Below, piece after piece: positions 9,612 to 20,100 of a stretch of 64,000 bases of DNA; position 1 is the stretch's first letter; each line of letters opens with the position of its first letter. Source of the stretch: Devosia faecipullorum. GTDB taxonomy: Bacteria; Pseudomonadota; Alphaproteobacteria; Rhizobiales; Devosiaceae. A program made the position numbers and the translations under genes. Under the pieces are notes generated by a model. It made no database searches and was not told where the DNA came from. It worked only from the letters and a program-made list of their open reading frames with translations. The DNA lies in the NCBI RefSeq assembly GCF_015158295.1, contig NZ_JACDXV010000001.1, forward strand, positions 682,001-746,000. Reading direction: 5' to 3'.

Positions 9612-11282
9612 TCAGGCATTACCATAAAGCGCCTCCTTGAACGGGGCCTCGCCCAGCCGGCGGTAGGCCGCGAGAAAGCTCTCGTCCTCGCCCTGCCGCT
9701 GGGCAATATAGACATCGACCAGTTTCTCGATGGCACCGGGCACATCCTCGCCCCCAAATCCCGGCCCGATGATCTTGCCGACCACAGCGCTTTCTGTCGC
9801 GTCACCGCCCAGCGTGATCTGGTACAATTCGCCCCCCTTCTTCTCGACGCCCAGAATGCCGATATGGCCAACATGATGGTGCCCACAGGCATTGATGCAG
9901 CCGGAAATCTTGATCTTGAGTTCGCCGATCTGCTGCTGGCGCGCCGGCTCAGCAAAGGTTCTGGAAATTTCCTGCGCGATGGGGATCGAGCGCGCATTGG
10001 CCAGCGCGCAGAAATCGAGGCCGGGGCAGCAGATCATGTCGGTGATCTGATTATTATTCCCCTCCGCCAGGCCACTAGCCTCCAACGCCTCATAAACCGC
10101 CCGCAGGTCGGACACGGCGACATGGGGCAGGACCAGGTTCTGCTCATGCGTCACGCGCAATTCGTCATGGGAATAGCGCTCGGCCAGATCGGCCACCACG
10201 TCCATCTGGCGGTCCGTGGCGTCGCCCGGCGCGCCCCCGACCGGCTTCAGCGAAATGGTCACCGAGGCATAACCCGCCTGTCTGTGGGGATGAAGGTTGT
10301 TGTCCAGCCAGCGTCCATAGGCGGGGTCGATGATCGATTGATAGGCAACATCGACCCGATCGCCGGACCGGTCGACGAATGCCGGTGGCGCGAAATAGGT
10401 ATTGATGCGCTCCACTTCCTCCTGGGGCAATGTCAGTACGCCGCCGCGTATCTCGGCGAATTCCGCCTCGACCTGCCCCTTGATGCTTTCCAGCCCTTCC
10501 TCATGCACGAGGATCTTGATGCGCGCCTTGAACTTGTTGTCGCGCCTTCCATAGCGGTTATAGACCCGCAGGATGCTTTCCAGATAGGCGAGTAGATGCT
10601 CGTTGGGCACGAAGGCATTGATCAGCTTGGCGATCATCGGCGTCCGGCCGAGACCGCCGCCAACCCAGACCTCCCAGCCGATTTCGCCCGCCCCGTTTGC
10701 CGCCGCCTGCAATCCGATGTCGTGAAAGCGGATCGCGGCGCGATCATTGGGCGAGCCGGTAATGGCGATCTTGAACTTTCGCGGCAGATAGGAAAATTCG
10801 GCATGCAGGCTCGACCATTGCCGCAGGATTTCCGCCACCGGACGCGGATCGATGATCTCGTCGGCGGCGGCCCCGGCAAACTGGTCGGTGGTGACGTTGC
10901 GAATGCAATTGCCCGAGGTCTGGATCGAGTGCATTTCGACGCTCGCCAGTTCCTCCAGAATGGCCGGGACATCTTTGAGCCTGGGCCAGTTGAACTGGAT
11001 ATTCTGCCGAGTGGTGAAATGGCCATAACCGCGATCATAGGTGCGCGCGATATGGGCCAGCTTGCGCATCTGGCGGCTCGACAAGGTGCCATAGGGCACC
11101 GCGATGCGCAGCATATAGGCGTGCAATTGCAGATAGAGCCCGTTCATCAGCCGCAGGGGCCGGAACTGGTCTTCGGAAAGCTCGCCGGAAAGACGGCGCT
11201 TCACCTGATCTGAAAACTGCGCCGTGCGACCCGCTACGAAAGCGGCGTCGAATTCGTCATATCGATACATGCCCGTCGTCAC
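9612..11282 (-). CDS. cysI: Sulfite reductase (ferredoxin-type) hemoprotein CysI
   Basis: Six-electron reduction of sulfite to sulfide by a siroheme-[4Fe-4S] enzyme. The cluster/siroheme ligands are C419 and C425 (CCPGLDFC) and C462 and C466 (GCINACGHH). The duplicated ferredoxin-like halves contain TRQNIQFNW and THEQNLVLPHV. At 556 aa it matches the ferredoxin-dependent nitrite/sulfite reductase family. No sirBC or nitrate genes are near, and cysH, cysG and DUF934 are, so sulfite is favoured over nitrite. The start at 11282 overlaps the DUF2849 gene by 26 nt; an internal ATG at 11270 is possible. Confidence 0.92.
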   Translation of the reverse strand: MTTGMYRYDEFDAAFVAGRTAQFSDQVKRRLSGELSEDQFRPLRLMNGLYLQLHAYMLRIAVPYGTLSSRQMRKLAHIARTYDRGYGHFTTRQNIQFNWPRLKDVPAILEELASVEMHSIQTSGNCIRNVTTDQFAGAAADEIIDPRPVAEILRQWSSLHAEFSYLPRKFKIAITGSPNDRAAIRFHDIGLQAAANGAGEIGWEVWVGGGLGRTPMIAKLINAFVPNEHLLAYLESILRVYNRYGRRDNKFKARIKILVHEEGLESIKGQVEAEFAEIRGGVLTLPQEEVERINTYFAPPAFVDRSGDRVDVAYQSIIDPAYGRWLDNNLHPHRQAGYASVTISLKPVGGAPGDATDRQMDVVADLAERYSHDELRVTHEQNLVLPHVAVSDLRAVYEALEASGLAEGNNNQITDMICCPGLDFCALANARSIPIAQEISRTFAEPARQQQIGELKIKISGCINACGHHHVGHIGILGVEKKGGELYQITLGGDATESAVVGKIIGPGFGGEDVPGAIEKLVDVYIAQRQGEDESFLAAYRRLGEAPFKEALYGNA

Positions 11283-11580
11283 CTAAGTGCTGGCGTTCAT
11301 ACGCCCGCCCATTGAGAGAGAGGGGAGCGGTGGGGCCCGCCGCCCTGATGCGTTCGCGCAGGCGCCGGGGCACGATCTCTGAGCCCTCCTGCGAGATTTC
11401 CTCGATATCGAGACTGATGATCCGGCCACTCGCCCGGCTCGCCCCCAAAGCGGCGTCGCGCTCGGCGGCCTCGTCCGTGGAGAACAGCCGCGCCGCCTGC
11501 AGATCGGTGCTCCAGTTTCCGGAGCGGTCGAGATAGACGGTCGCGCCCGAGATCAGTTCGTTGCCGGTGAGAATTTCCAT
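11257..11580 (-). CDS. DUF2849 protein of the sulfur-assimilation operon
   Basis: A 107-aa protein, MEILTGNELISGATVYLDRS onward, of the DUF2849 family that sits between cysG and cysI in many alphaproteobacteria. No catalytic motif can be seen. The start at 11580 is 4 nt from the cysG stop codon (11585), and the end overlaps cysI, so all three are surely cotranscribed and coupled. Function unknown; conserved context suggests a small accessory of siroheme or sulfite reductase maturation (inference). Confidence 0.8.
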   Translation of the reverse strand: MEILTGNELISGATVYLDRSGNWSTDLQAARLFSTDEAAERDAALGASRASGRIISLDIEEISQEGSEIVPRRLRERIRAAGPTAPLSLNGRAYERQHLGDDGHVSI

Positions 11581-11584
11581 GGGA

Positions 11585-12946
11585 TCATGCTGCCTTGTAT
11601 GTGTTCGCCGCTGCATTGGCCGCATTGCGCCAATCGCCATGCGCCACGGCGTGGCCTACCAGGATGACCGCCGGACCATCGGCGAAGTCCACCGCGCCGC
11701 CAGCCAAGTCCCCCAACGTGCCCGCATAGGATGTGCTGTCGGGGCGCCCGGCATTGACGACGATGCCCAAAGGCAGGTCGGGCGCCGCGCCATGCGCCAG
11801 CAGCCGCCCCGCCGTCTCGGCCGCAATGGCCTTGCCCATATAGAGCGCCAGTGTCAGGCCGGACCCGGCCAATGCGGCCCAATGCGACAATTCGGAATCC
11901 TCGGCGCCATGAGCCGTTGCCATCACGATGCCGCTCGACACAGTCCTCAGAGTGACCGGCGTGGCCGTATCAGCGGCGGCGGCAAGGGCGGCGCTGACGC
12001 CCGGTACGATTTCATAGGCCAGCCCCGCCTTGCGCAAGGCGGCGATCTCCTCGCCGGCGCGCCCGAACACCAGCGGATCGCCGGATTTGAGCCGCACCAC
12101 TTTCTTGCCCTCGCCCGCCAGCCGCACCAGCAGCGCATTGATCTGCGCCTGCGAAAACGAATGATGCCCGCGCGCCTTGCCGACACAAATCTGCTCGGCG
12201 TCGCGGCGACCCATTTCGACCACCGAGGCGGGGACGAGTTGGTCATGCACGATTACATCGGCCTGCTGCAGCAAGCGCTGGGCGCGCAGGGTGAGCAGAT
12301 CTTCCGAACCCGGCCCGGCCCCGATCAGCCAGACCACGCCCGATCCCGCGCCATTGGCCACATGCTGTGCCAGCAGCGCCTCGGCATCAGCCTCTGGCCG
12401 CGTCAGCAGATCCTCATAGAACCGCCGCCGCGCCGCGCCATCCTGAATCAGGCTCTCAACCCGCTGCCTTAACCCACCAGCGAGACGGGCGATTTTGCCG
12501 ATCCCCGGCGCCAGCAGCGCCTCGATCTGCGCTCGCACCAGCCGCGCCAACACCGGCGCATCTCCCTCGGTCGAAATCGCCACGACCAGCGGCGCACGAT
12601 CCACGATGGAAGGGGTATAGAAATCGCATTCGCCCGGCACATCAACGACGTTAAGCGGAATATTGAGCCGCCGCGCCTCGGTCTTGGCCAGTTCGGCATC
12701 GGCGCCCTCTTCGGCGACGAAGACCAGAGCCGCGCCGGCAATATCCGCCGCGCGCAATGGCCGCGCCTTGAGCCTTACCGGGAATGCGGAGAAATCGGCA
12801 TCGATATGGCGGGCATAAATCTCTACAGAAGCAGTAGTCTTAGAAACCAGCCGCACCTTGTTGAGGGCTTCATCGCCGCCACCGACGATGATGATGCGTT
12901 TGCCCTTGACCTTGAAACTCAACGGAAATGTGTTGAGGGCGCCCAT
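11585..12946 (-). CDS. cysG: Siroheme synthase CysG
   Basis: Multifunctional enzyme making siroheme, the cofactor of CysI, from uroporphyrinogen III. N-terminal part (about 1-200): precorrin-2 dehydrogenase/ferrochelatase with the NAD motif IIIVGGGDEALNK at 19-30. C-terminal part: SUMT methyltransferase with VWLIGAGPGSEDLLTLRA, VVRLKSGDPLVFGRAGEE and EIVPGVSAALAAAA. The start ATG at 12946 has AGGAA 5 nt upstream; the upstream extension to 12991 lacks conserved sequence. It is the first gene of the leftward sulfur operon (cysG, DUF2849, cysI, cysH-DUF934, reductase). Confidence 0.94.
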   Translation of the reverse strand: MGALNTFPLSFKVKGKRIIIVGGGDEALNKVRLVSKTTASVEIYARHIDADFSAFPVRLKARPLRAADIAGAALVFVAEEGADAELAKTEARRLNIPLNVVDVPGECDFYTPSIVDRAPLVVAISTEGDAPVLARLVRAQIEALLAPGIGKIARLAGGLRQRVESLIQDGAARRRFYEDLLTRPEADAEALLAQHVANGAGSGVVWLIGAGPGSEDLLTLRAQRLLQQADVIVHDQLVPASVVEMGRRDAEQICVGKARGHHSFSQAQINALLVRLAGEGKKVVRLKSGDPLVFGRAGEEIAALRKAGLAYEIVPGVSAALAAAADTATPVTLRTVSSGIVMATAHGAEDSELSHWAALAGSGLTLALYMGKAIAAETAGRLLAHGAAPDLPLGIVVNAGRPDSTSYAGTLGDLAGGAVDFADGPAVILVGHAVAHGDWRNAANAAANTYKAA

Positions 12947-13055
12947 CTTGTTCCTGCTTGTAAGATGCCGGAAATTAATCCGAACCCCCACTTCGCAGCA
13001 AGATGTTGAAATCTAATAGCTTTTTTATTTCCCACCAACAGGCGGGATTGGAATG
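12947..13055 (-). promoter_or_regulatory. Probable promoter region of the sulfur operon
   Basis: Between the ferredoxin gene and cysG, the stretch 13008-13035 is markedly AT-rich (minus strand GGGAAATAAAAAAGCTATTA) in otherwise GC-rich DNA. It is the only obvious place for the cysG promoter and a LysR-type regulator site, but I could not fix -35 and -10 boxes. Confidence 0.45.
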
Positions 13056-13067
13056 GGCTATGCGGCT

Positions 13068-13114
13068 TTCGCGGCGCGCCGCCAAATGAATCTTCACTTC
13101 GGCGGCGCGGCGAA
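13068..13114 (-). terminator. GC-rich stem-loop after the second ferredoxin gene
   Basis: CGCGCCGCC and GGCGGCGCG form a 9-bp stem around a loop of about 20 nt, directly downstream of the leftward ferredoxin gene. No T-run follows on the minus strand, so it may be a weak or Rho-assisted terminator or an mRNA end-protecting hairpin. Confidence 0.4.
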
Positions 13115-13121
13115 ATTTTCC

Positions 13122-13442
13122 TCAGCCCTGCCGGGTCGGCACGTGCACGACCAGCCCGTCCAGTTCCGGGCGCACCTTGATCTGGCAGCTGAGGCGGCTC
13201 GAATCCTTCACCTCGAAGGCAAAATCGAGCATGTCCTCTTCCATGGTCGAAGGGCCGCCGACGGTTTCGCGCCAATCTTCATCGACATAGACGTGGCAGG
13301 TGGCGCAGGTGCAGGCGCCGCCGCATTCCGCGACAATGCCGGGAATGGCGTTCATGATCGCCGTTTCCATGACGGTCGCGCCGTTCTCGCCTTCGGTTTC
13401 GATGCGCTCACCCTGCGGGGTGACATAGGTAATCTTGGTCAT
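13122..13442 (-). CDS. [2Fe-2S] ferredoxin (second copy)
   Basis: A 106-aa adrenodoxin-type ferredoxin starting MTKITYVTPQGERIETE. Cluster ligands are C40, C46 and C49 (ECGGACTCATC) and C86 (SRLSCQI). It shares the fold and spacing of the ferredoxin at 6556-6876 but differs through most of the sequence, so the two are old paralogues and not a recent duplication. An ATG 12 nt upstream (13454) is possible; 13442 matches the usual N-terminus. Its electron partners are unknown; adjacency to cysG may be incidental. Confidence 0.88.
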   Translation of the reverse strand: MTKITYVTPQGERIETEGENGATVMETAIMNAIPGIVAECGGACTCATCHVYVDEDWRETVGGPSTMEEDMLDFAFEVKDSSRLSCQIKVRPELDGLVVHVPTRQG

Positions 13443-13465
13443 TGGGGCCTGCATTTCACACTGCT

Positions 13466-14634
13466 CTAGGGGGCGAGCAGAGTCTCCAGATAGTGCTTCT
13501 CGATCCCGAACATAGCCTTGACCGCCACGATCCGGTCAAGCGCCGCCTGCCGCGACCCAGCGCCGCCCTTCTGCGCCACGATCAAATTGTTCTTGGGCGT
13601 ATGGGCGTCGGAAACGAACTCGAACACCTTGGTGCGATAGCCATTGGCTTCCAGCAATAGCGCCCGCAGCCCGTCCGTGACCATCTCCGCCTGCTTTTCC
13701 AGGAACGTGCCATGGCGCAGCAGGAAGTCGAGATTGGCGTCAGGCCTCCCCGCCTCCATCTGCCGCCGGATCTGCTTGTGGCAGCACGGCGCGACGGCAA
13801 TCAGCCCGGCCCCGGCTTGGATGCCTTGATAGATCGCATCGTCCGTGGCCGTGTCGCAGGCATGGAGCGCGATCACCGCATCAGCGCCGCGCGCATCAAA
13901 ATCGAGAATGGTGCCGGGCTCGAAACGCAACCCGGAAAAACCGGAGGCGCGGGCATGTTCATTGCCATCCGCCACCAATTGCGGGCGCATTTCAACGCCA
14001 ATGATCTCGCATGCCTGCCCAAGGCCCGAGAGGTAATCGTAGAGCGCGAAATCGAGATAGCCCTTGCCCGCACCCATATCGAGAATGCGTGGATTCTTTG
14101 CATCAAGCGCCTGAATCAGCGGCGCAAATATTTCCACCATCCTGTTGATCTGGCGGAACTTATCCTGCGCGTCATTGCGCACTACGCCGTCCTTGCCGGT
14201 AATTCCCAGGGCATGCAGCCATGGCTTGCCGACCTGGCCTAGCGGCCGGTTTTTGGTCCGGTCGTGCCCGACGGAAACCGCCTCGCGCCCCGCAATCTCG
14301 GTGCGCTTGAGGCGCAATTTATCGCCTCCCGCTCGAATTGCAGGTCGAAGCCGGTGGTTTCCAGCCGCGCGCTGCGCCATTCGGCCAAGAGGCCCTGCCG
14401 CAGAAACGCCGATGCTTCGCCCAGCGTCAGGTTCTTGGTGATGTCCCGCGTCTTGTAGCGGAACACCAGGCTCAGCCGCTCGCCGGCCTTGAGCGAAACC
14501 TTGCGTGCCTCGGCCGATTTGAGCGCGACCTCCGCCCCATGATAGCCGCCCAGCTTGAGCCGGATCAGCGATCCGTCGCCAAAGGCTTCCGCTAGCGCTT
14601 CGGCAAATTCGCCTATGCGATCGGGCGCGTTCAA
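13466..14634 (-). pseudogene. SAM-dependent methyltransferase, interrupted by a 1-nt frameshift
   Basis: Methyltransf_32-like protein. The N-terminal part is read in one frame from a TTG at 14634 (which overlaps the prfC stop; AAGGAA upstream) through ...TTGFDLQFERE. The remainder continues in the next frame: GDKLRLKRTEIAGR, the SAM motif ILDMGAGKGYLDFALYDYL, and IAVAPCCHKQIRR. Adding one C to the TCCC run at 14327-14330 on the plus strand would restore a single frame of about 389 codons. Both halves are well conserved in character, so this is a recent mutation or a sequencing error in a G/C run. If real, the enzyme is broken, because the SAM domain lies after the shift. Confidence 0.8.
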
Positions 14635-16232
14635 TGCCGTTCCTTGGTGGTGAGAAAGCGGATTTTCGGCCAGTCCTGCTTGGCTCGGTCCGCCCACCAG
14701 CTGTTCTGTGCCAGAAACACCGGCGCATCGTTGCGGTCTTCCGCCATGTTCATTTTCTGGGCGGTGATGAAGCGTTTCAATTCGTCCGCATCGTCGCTTT
14801 CCACCCAGCGCGCTACTTCATAGCCCATGCTTTCAAAGCTGATCGGCACGCCATATTCCTTGGCGACACGGGCCGACAGCACTTCGAGCTGAAGCTGGCC
14901 CACCACGCCCACGATCCAGTCCGCCCCCACCATGCGGCGGAACACCTGCGTCACGCCTTCTTCGGACAAATCGGTCAGCGCCTTGGCCATCTGCTTGGAT
15001 TTCATGTGGTCCGTCAGCCGCACGCGGCGGATGATTTCCGGGGCGAAATTGGGAATGCCGGTCACATTGATATTGGCGCCCTCGGTCAGCGTGTCGCCCA
15101 CCGACAACGTACCGTGATTGGGAATGCCGACAATGTCGCCGGCCACGGCTTCCTCGGCCAATTCGCGATTATTGCCGAAGAAGAACATCGGGTTGGAGAC
15201 CGCCATGTCCTTGCCGGACCGGACATTTTTCAGCCGCATGCCGCGCTCGAACTTGCCCGAGCACAGCCGCACGAAGGCGATGCGGTCGCGGTGATTGGCG
15301 TCCATGTTCGCCTGCACCTTGAACACGAAGCCGGTGACCTTCTTCTCGTTCGGCGCGATAGGTGCCGGCAGCGCCGGCTGCGGGCGCGGCTCCGGCCCCC
15401 AATCACCGAGTGTACGCAACAATTCGGCCACCGAAACGCCCTTGAGCGCCGAGCCGAACAGCACCGGGCTCAGATGCCCCGCATGGAAGGTTGGAAGATC
15501 GAATTCCGGCAGCATGGCCTGCGCCATTTCCAGCGTTTCCAGCGCCGTCATGAACACCGGATTGTCGACCAGTTCCTCGACCTCGAGCAGGTCTTCGAGC
15601 GCCTCGAATTCGGCGATAATCTTGCCCTGCGGGTTGAGCACCCGCTTTTCCACCAGGTCGATATAGCCGCCGAAATCCACGCCCTGCCCGATCGGCCACA
15701 ATACCGGGGTCAGGTCCAGCGCCAGCTTGCCCTGGATTTCGTCGATCAGTTCCAGCGGCGCATGGCCTTCGCGGTCGATCTTGTTGATGAAGGTGATGAT
15801 CGGAATATCGCGCAACCGGCAGACTTCGAACAGCTTGAGCGTCTGGGCCTCGATGCCCTTGGCCGCGTCGATCACCATGATGGCGGCGTCCACCGCCGTC
15901 AGCGTCCGATAGGTATCCTCGGAAAAGTCCGAGTGGCCCGGCGTGTCCAGCAGGTTGAGCGTCAGCCCGTCATAATCGAAGGTCATCACCGAGGAGGTAA
16001 TGGAAATACCGCGCTGTTGCTCCATTTCCATCCAGTCCGAGCGCGTCGAACGCACGCCGGATTTACCCCGGACCAGTCCGGCCGACTGGATCGCGCCGGC
16101 CGCGGCCAGCAGCCGTTCGGTCAGCGTGGTTTTGCCCGCGTCAGGGTGCGAAATGATCGCAAAGGTGCGCCGCAGGCGGAAAGGTTCGGAAACGGGCCGG
16201 GCATTAGCCTCGGCGGCAGTGGATAAGGACAT
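14631..16232 (-). CDS. prfC: Peptide chain release factor 3
   Basis: Translational GTPase that recycles RF1/RF2 from the ribosome after termination. It has 533 aa: G1 SHPDAGKTT near residue 28, RGISITSS (G2), DTPGHSDF (G3), NKIDREG (G4), and the RF3-specific C-terminal domain with FFFGNNRELAEEA and VVGQLQLEVL. The start MSLSTAAEANARP at 16232 agrees with relatives; the upstream frame to 16277 looks non-coding. The stop TGA overlaps the TTG start of the methyltransferase gene. Confidence 0.94.
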   Translation of the reverse strand: MSLSTAAEANARPVSEPFRLRRTFAIISHPDAGKTTLTERLLAAAGAIQSAGLVRGKSGVRSTRSDWMEMEQQRGISITSSVMTFDYDGLTLNLLDTPGHSDFSEDTYRTLTAVDAAIMVIDAAKGIEAQTLKLFEVCRLRDIPIITFINKIDREGHAPLELIDEIQGKLALDLTPVLWPIGQGVDFGGYIDLVEKRVLNPQGKIIAEFEALEDLLEVEELVDNPVFMTALETLEMAQAMLPEFDLPTFHAGHLSPVLFGSALKGVSVAELLRTLGDWGPEPRPQPALPAPIAPNEKKVTGFVFKVQANMDANHRDRIAFVRLCSGKFERGMRLKNVRSGKDMAVSNPMFFFGNNRELAEEAVAGDIVGIPNHGTLSVGDTLTEGANINVTGIPNFAPEIIRRVRLTDHMKSKQMAKALTDLSEEGVTQVFRRMVGADWIVGVVGQLQLEVLSARVAKEYGVPISFESMGYEVARWVESDDADELKRFITAQKMNMAEDRNDAPVFLAQNSWWADRAKQDWPKIRFLTTKERH

Positions 16233-16350
16233 GAGCTCTGCTGGATGCTGGCTCGCGCTTGCGGCGCGGCGCGTCAAATTTGCTGCTCATATAGATTCTG
16301 GCGGCGGGAGGGTCAAATGCGCCCTTCCCTATCTCCGCCATCAGGACCGC

Positions 16351-16743
16351 TCAGGGCCCCTCCTTGTCCGCCAGCATGCGGGCGATGAAATCGCGCGTTT
16401 CTTCCACCACCATGGCCAGATCTTCGATCCGCTCATGCCGCAGCGGACGACCATCGCGCAATTCCGTTTCCAGCGCCGCCGCCAGCTCGGACACGCCCCA
16501 GGCGCCGACCCCGGCTGCCGCGCCCTTGATGGCGTGGAGATTGATGGCCAGATCGTCAAAGCTGCTCGCCAGCGTCAGCCGCTGAAAATAGGTCGCGAGC
16601 GTGGTATCGAACAGGCGCAGGATTTCCAGTTCGAGATTTTCATCGCCCAGGCATTGCCGCGCGAGGTGGACCAGGTCCACCGGCCGCATCGGTCGACCCT
16701 GTGCGGAGAGTTCCGTCGTTTCGACGAAAGCACGCTGCGCCAT
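16351..16743 (-). CDS. Hpt-domain phosphotransfer protein
   Basis: A stand-alone histidine phosphotransfer domain of 130 aa. The phospho-accepting His is H70 in LHAIKGAAAGVGAWGVS, matching HxxKG with the downstream small-residue turn, within an all-helical protein. It would relay phosphate between a hybrid kinase and a response regulator; no kinase or regulator lies in this window. The start at 16743 is set by a perfect AGGAGGT 7 nt upstream; the longer frame to 16809 has no such site. Confidence 0.85.
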   Translation of the reverse strand: MAQRAFVETTELSAQGRPMRPVDLVHLARQCLGDENLELEILRLFDTTLATYFQRLTLASSFDDLAINLHAIKGAAAGVGAWGVSELAAALETELRDGRPLRHERIEDLAMVVEETRDFIARMLADKEGP

Positions 16744-17109
16744 TCCGGCACCTCCTGAACGCGACGGATACGCGCGCCTGACAGCCAGGCCAATTCCATC
16801 ACCATCCACACTAGGATTGCCGGGTGAACAGGTGATTAAGCCACATCTTCGCCTTGGTTTGCCGTTTCATTCCTTAACGTTTCCCACTCGAAAATTAACC
16901 TTTGAGTAAGAAAACGTTCGGTTTGCATAAAATTGAATGTATGTATGGACTTTGAACCAGCGCGCGGCGGCGAGGGTTGGGGGGACGATGCGGGGCATTT
17001 GCATCGAATTGTTCCAAAATGGCTTTGGCCCCTGAAAGGGCTATTGCGTCATGACAATTCCCGAAGTCCGCCTTGTCGCTGATATGCCGACGCGAGAGTT
17101 GTAAAGAGT
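16744..17109. promoter_or_regulatory. Divergent intergenic region, Hpt / giant coiled-coil gene
   Basis: A 366-nt gap between divergent genes. An AT-rich core at about 16,870-16,945 holds two TTAAC half-sites (near 16,876 and 16,898), similar to CtrA half-sites but not at the TTAA-N7-TTAA spacing. No small gene was found. The start at 17110 is preceded by AAAGAG. Confidence 0.4.
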
Positions 17110-20100
17110 ATGGCGAAGAACCCGACCCCACAGAACGATCCCGCCGCCCTGGCCTTTTCGGCCGTAGAGGACGCTCTCAAGGAATCCGTGTTCAGCCTCG
17201 ACGCTGCCGCCCAGTCCGCCCCGGAGCGCAAGCCCGCCGAACCCTCGCGCTCGGAGCGCCTGCGCGCCGCCGACAAGATCGCCCAGCAGGCCGGTGCCGT
17301 CGCCAATGACGACCGCATCTCCGCCTCCAAGCTGCTCTATGGCCTGCAAACCCGTTCCTCCTCGACGCCGACATGGCTGGCCCTGCTGCTCTCCATCGTC
17401 TGGATCGTCGCCACCGGCCTCGTCGCCGGGCTGCGTCTGGGCCCGCAAATGGCCGATTTCGGCACCTTCGCCGGCTCCATCGAATTCGTCGCCCTCTTGG
17501 CGATCATGATCCTGCCGGTGCTGGGCTTCTTCGCCGTGGCGACGCTGTTCCGCCGCGCGGCCGATCTGCGCAATGCCGCCTCCTCGATCACCCAGGCCGC
17601 CATCCGCCTCGCCGAGCCGGAAGTCACCGCTGCCGACAAGGTCGCCTCGGTAGGTCAGGCTGTGCGCCGCGAGGTCAATGCTTTGGGCGACGGCCTTGAG
17701 CGCGCCCTGTCCCGCGCCGGCGAACTCGAAGTGATGATCCACAATGAGGTCACCGCGCTCGAACGCACCTATTCGGACAATGAATCGCGCATGCGCGCAT
17801 TGATCGCCGAACTGGCCAGCCAGCGCGAAAGCGTTCTCACCAATACCGAGCGGGTCCGCGAGGCCATCACCGAGAGCCATACCGGCCTGGTCTTCGACCT
17901 CGACATGATCAGCCAGCGCATTGCCGGCACCATCGTGGAAAGCGGCGGCAACCTGACCCGTGCGCTGGAAACAGCGGGCAATACCCTCAATTCCGGTTTC
18001 AACGAACGTGCCGACAGCTTTGTCGGCCTCGTGGAAAACCGCACTACGGATTTCCTCGGCGTGCTTGATCAGCGCTCCGACCGTCTGGCACTGGGTTTTG
18101 AGGAACAGAGCGCCGCCATGGAGCGCGCGCTGGACGCCCGCGCCGCCCAGCTCAATTCCGGCATCGAGGAGCGGATCGCCATTCTGGGCGACGCGCTTGA
18201 CGCTCATGCCGGCAGCATTGCCGCTTCCATCGAGAGCCGCACCCGCCAGATCGCCGACCGCACCGATGCGGTTACGGCCAGCTTTGAAGATCGTTCGCGC
18301 ACCATTGCCGGGCTGATTGAATCGCGCACCGGCGATCTCGCATCGGCGCTGGACGAGCGCACCCTGACGCTTGCCAACCTGCTCACCGATGGCGGCGCTT
18401 CGCTGCTCGATCAATTGCACAATCGTGGCGATCAGGTCAGTGCCGCGCTGGCCGACATCGGCGGCCGCGTCGCCGGCGACATTTCCAGCCGCGCCACCGA
18501 AGCCGAATTGCTGCTGGCGACCATGACCCGCCAGCTCGATGAATCCGTGTCCATCCAGCTCAACGCCCTCGACAGCCGCCTGCAATCGGCGATCATCGAG
18601 ATCAATGGTGCTCTGGACGACACTTCCGAGCGCGCGCGCCTCACCCTTTCCACTGCCGGTCAGGAATCGCTGGGCCTGTTCGATACCCGCCTCACCGAGA
18701 TTACCGGCCTTCTGGACGAGAAGCTGCACGCCCTCGACAATGTCATCGGTGACAAGGGCGAGCACCTGATTTCCCGTCTCGATGAACAGGGCACCAGCTT
18801 TGCCGCGCGCGCCAATGTCCTGGAAATGGCGCTCAACGAAGAATCCGGCCGTTTCAACGACATCGTCAGCGAACGCACCCGCGAACTCTCCGAAGTTCTG
18901 GGCGCCAAGACCAAGTCCATCGCCGAAACCGTGGACCATCGCACCCGCGAAATCGCCGATACGCTCGATAGCCATGCCGGCCTGATCGCGGAAACCTTCG
19001 ACAGCCGCGCCGGCCGCATCGACGAAATTCTGGCCAGCCGCGCCAGCGAAGTCACCGAGGCCATCAGCAGCCGGACCAGCGAACTCGACCAGACGCTCGC
19101 CGCCCGGTCGAGCGAGATCGCCAGCGCCATCGGCGCCCGCTCCGAGCAGATGCAGCAGACCCTTGGCTCGACCGCCAGCGAGATCGCTGACACCATTGCC
19201 TCGCGTTCCGAAGAGCTTCAGCAGGCCCTTGCCGCCCGGTCCACCGAGATGAACGAAGCGATCCGCACGCGGTCGCAGGAGCTCGGCCAGACCCTCGGCG
19301 CCGGCACGCAGGCCTTTGATCAGGCCATTGCCGGCCGCACCCAGCGGCTCGCCGATACCCTCTCCGAACAGACCAATGCGCTGTCGCTGGAGATCGAAAC
19401 CCGCACCAATGACCTGTCCGGGCAGATCGACGAGCGCGCCATCACCCTGGTGAACCGCCTGGACGAGCGCACCCGCGCCCTTTCCGACACGCTCTCGACC
19501 CACACCACCTCCATCGGCGAGACCATCGGCCTTCATACCAGCGAACTGGCCGAAACGCTTGACCAGCACGGTGCCAGCGCCCGCGACAGCATCGACGCCT
19601 CCCTGCGTCAGGTCACCAGCACCATGGAATCGCGCCTCACCGAAATGTCGAGCCTGGTCTCGTCCAAGGTGGCGGAGGTCAATTCCAGCCTTGGCGATGG
19701 CCTGGACAACGCCATTATCCGCATCTCCGACGCCGAAAAGGGCGTTGCCGCCAGCATCGAACATGCCAGCCAGAGCGTCGGCGAAAGCGCCCGTCAGGCC
19801 GCCGCGCTCATTGAAAGCGGTGTCACCTCGGCCCGCAACGCCATTGCCGAAATGGTCGATCAGCGTCTGGGCACCCTGCCCGAGGCCATCACCGCGCGCG
19901 CCGACATCACCGCCGAGCGGCTGTCCGCGCTCAATGCCTCCATCAGCACCTCGATCACTCAGTCCATGGCCGATCTCGAAGCCGGTGCCGACCGGATCGA
20001 GGAGACCATCGCCACCCGCATCACCGCCGCCACTCAGGCGATCACCCAGAATGTGGAGAGCACCGCCAATCGCATGGACGTGTCCGTGCGCGACGCGCTC

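Noticed and set aside
14634-16226. 530-codon plus-strand frame opposite prfC
   Set aside because: prfC on the other strand has all GTPase motifs; the plus-strand translation is His/Arg/Gln-rich shadow sequence.
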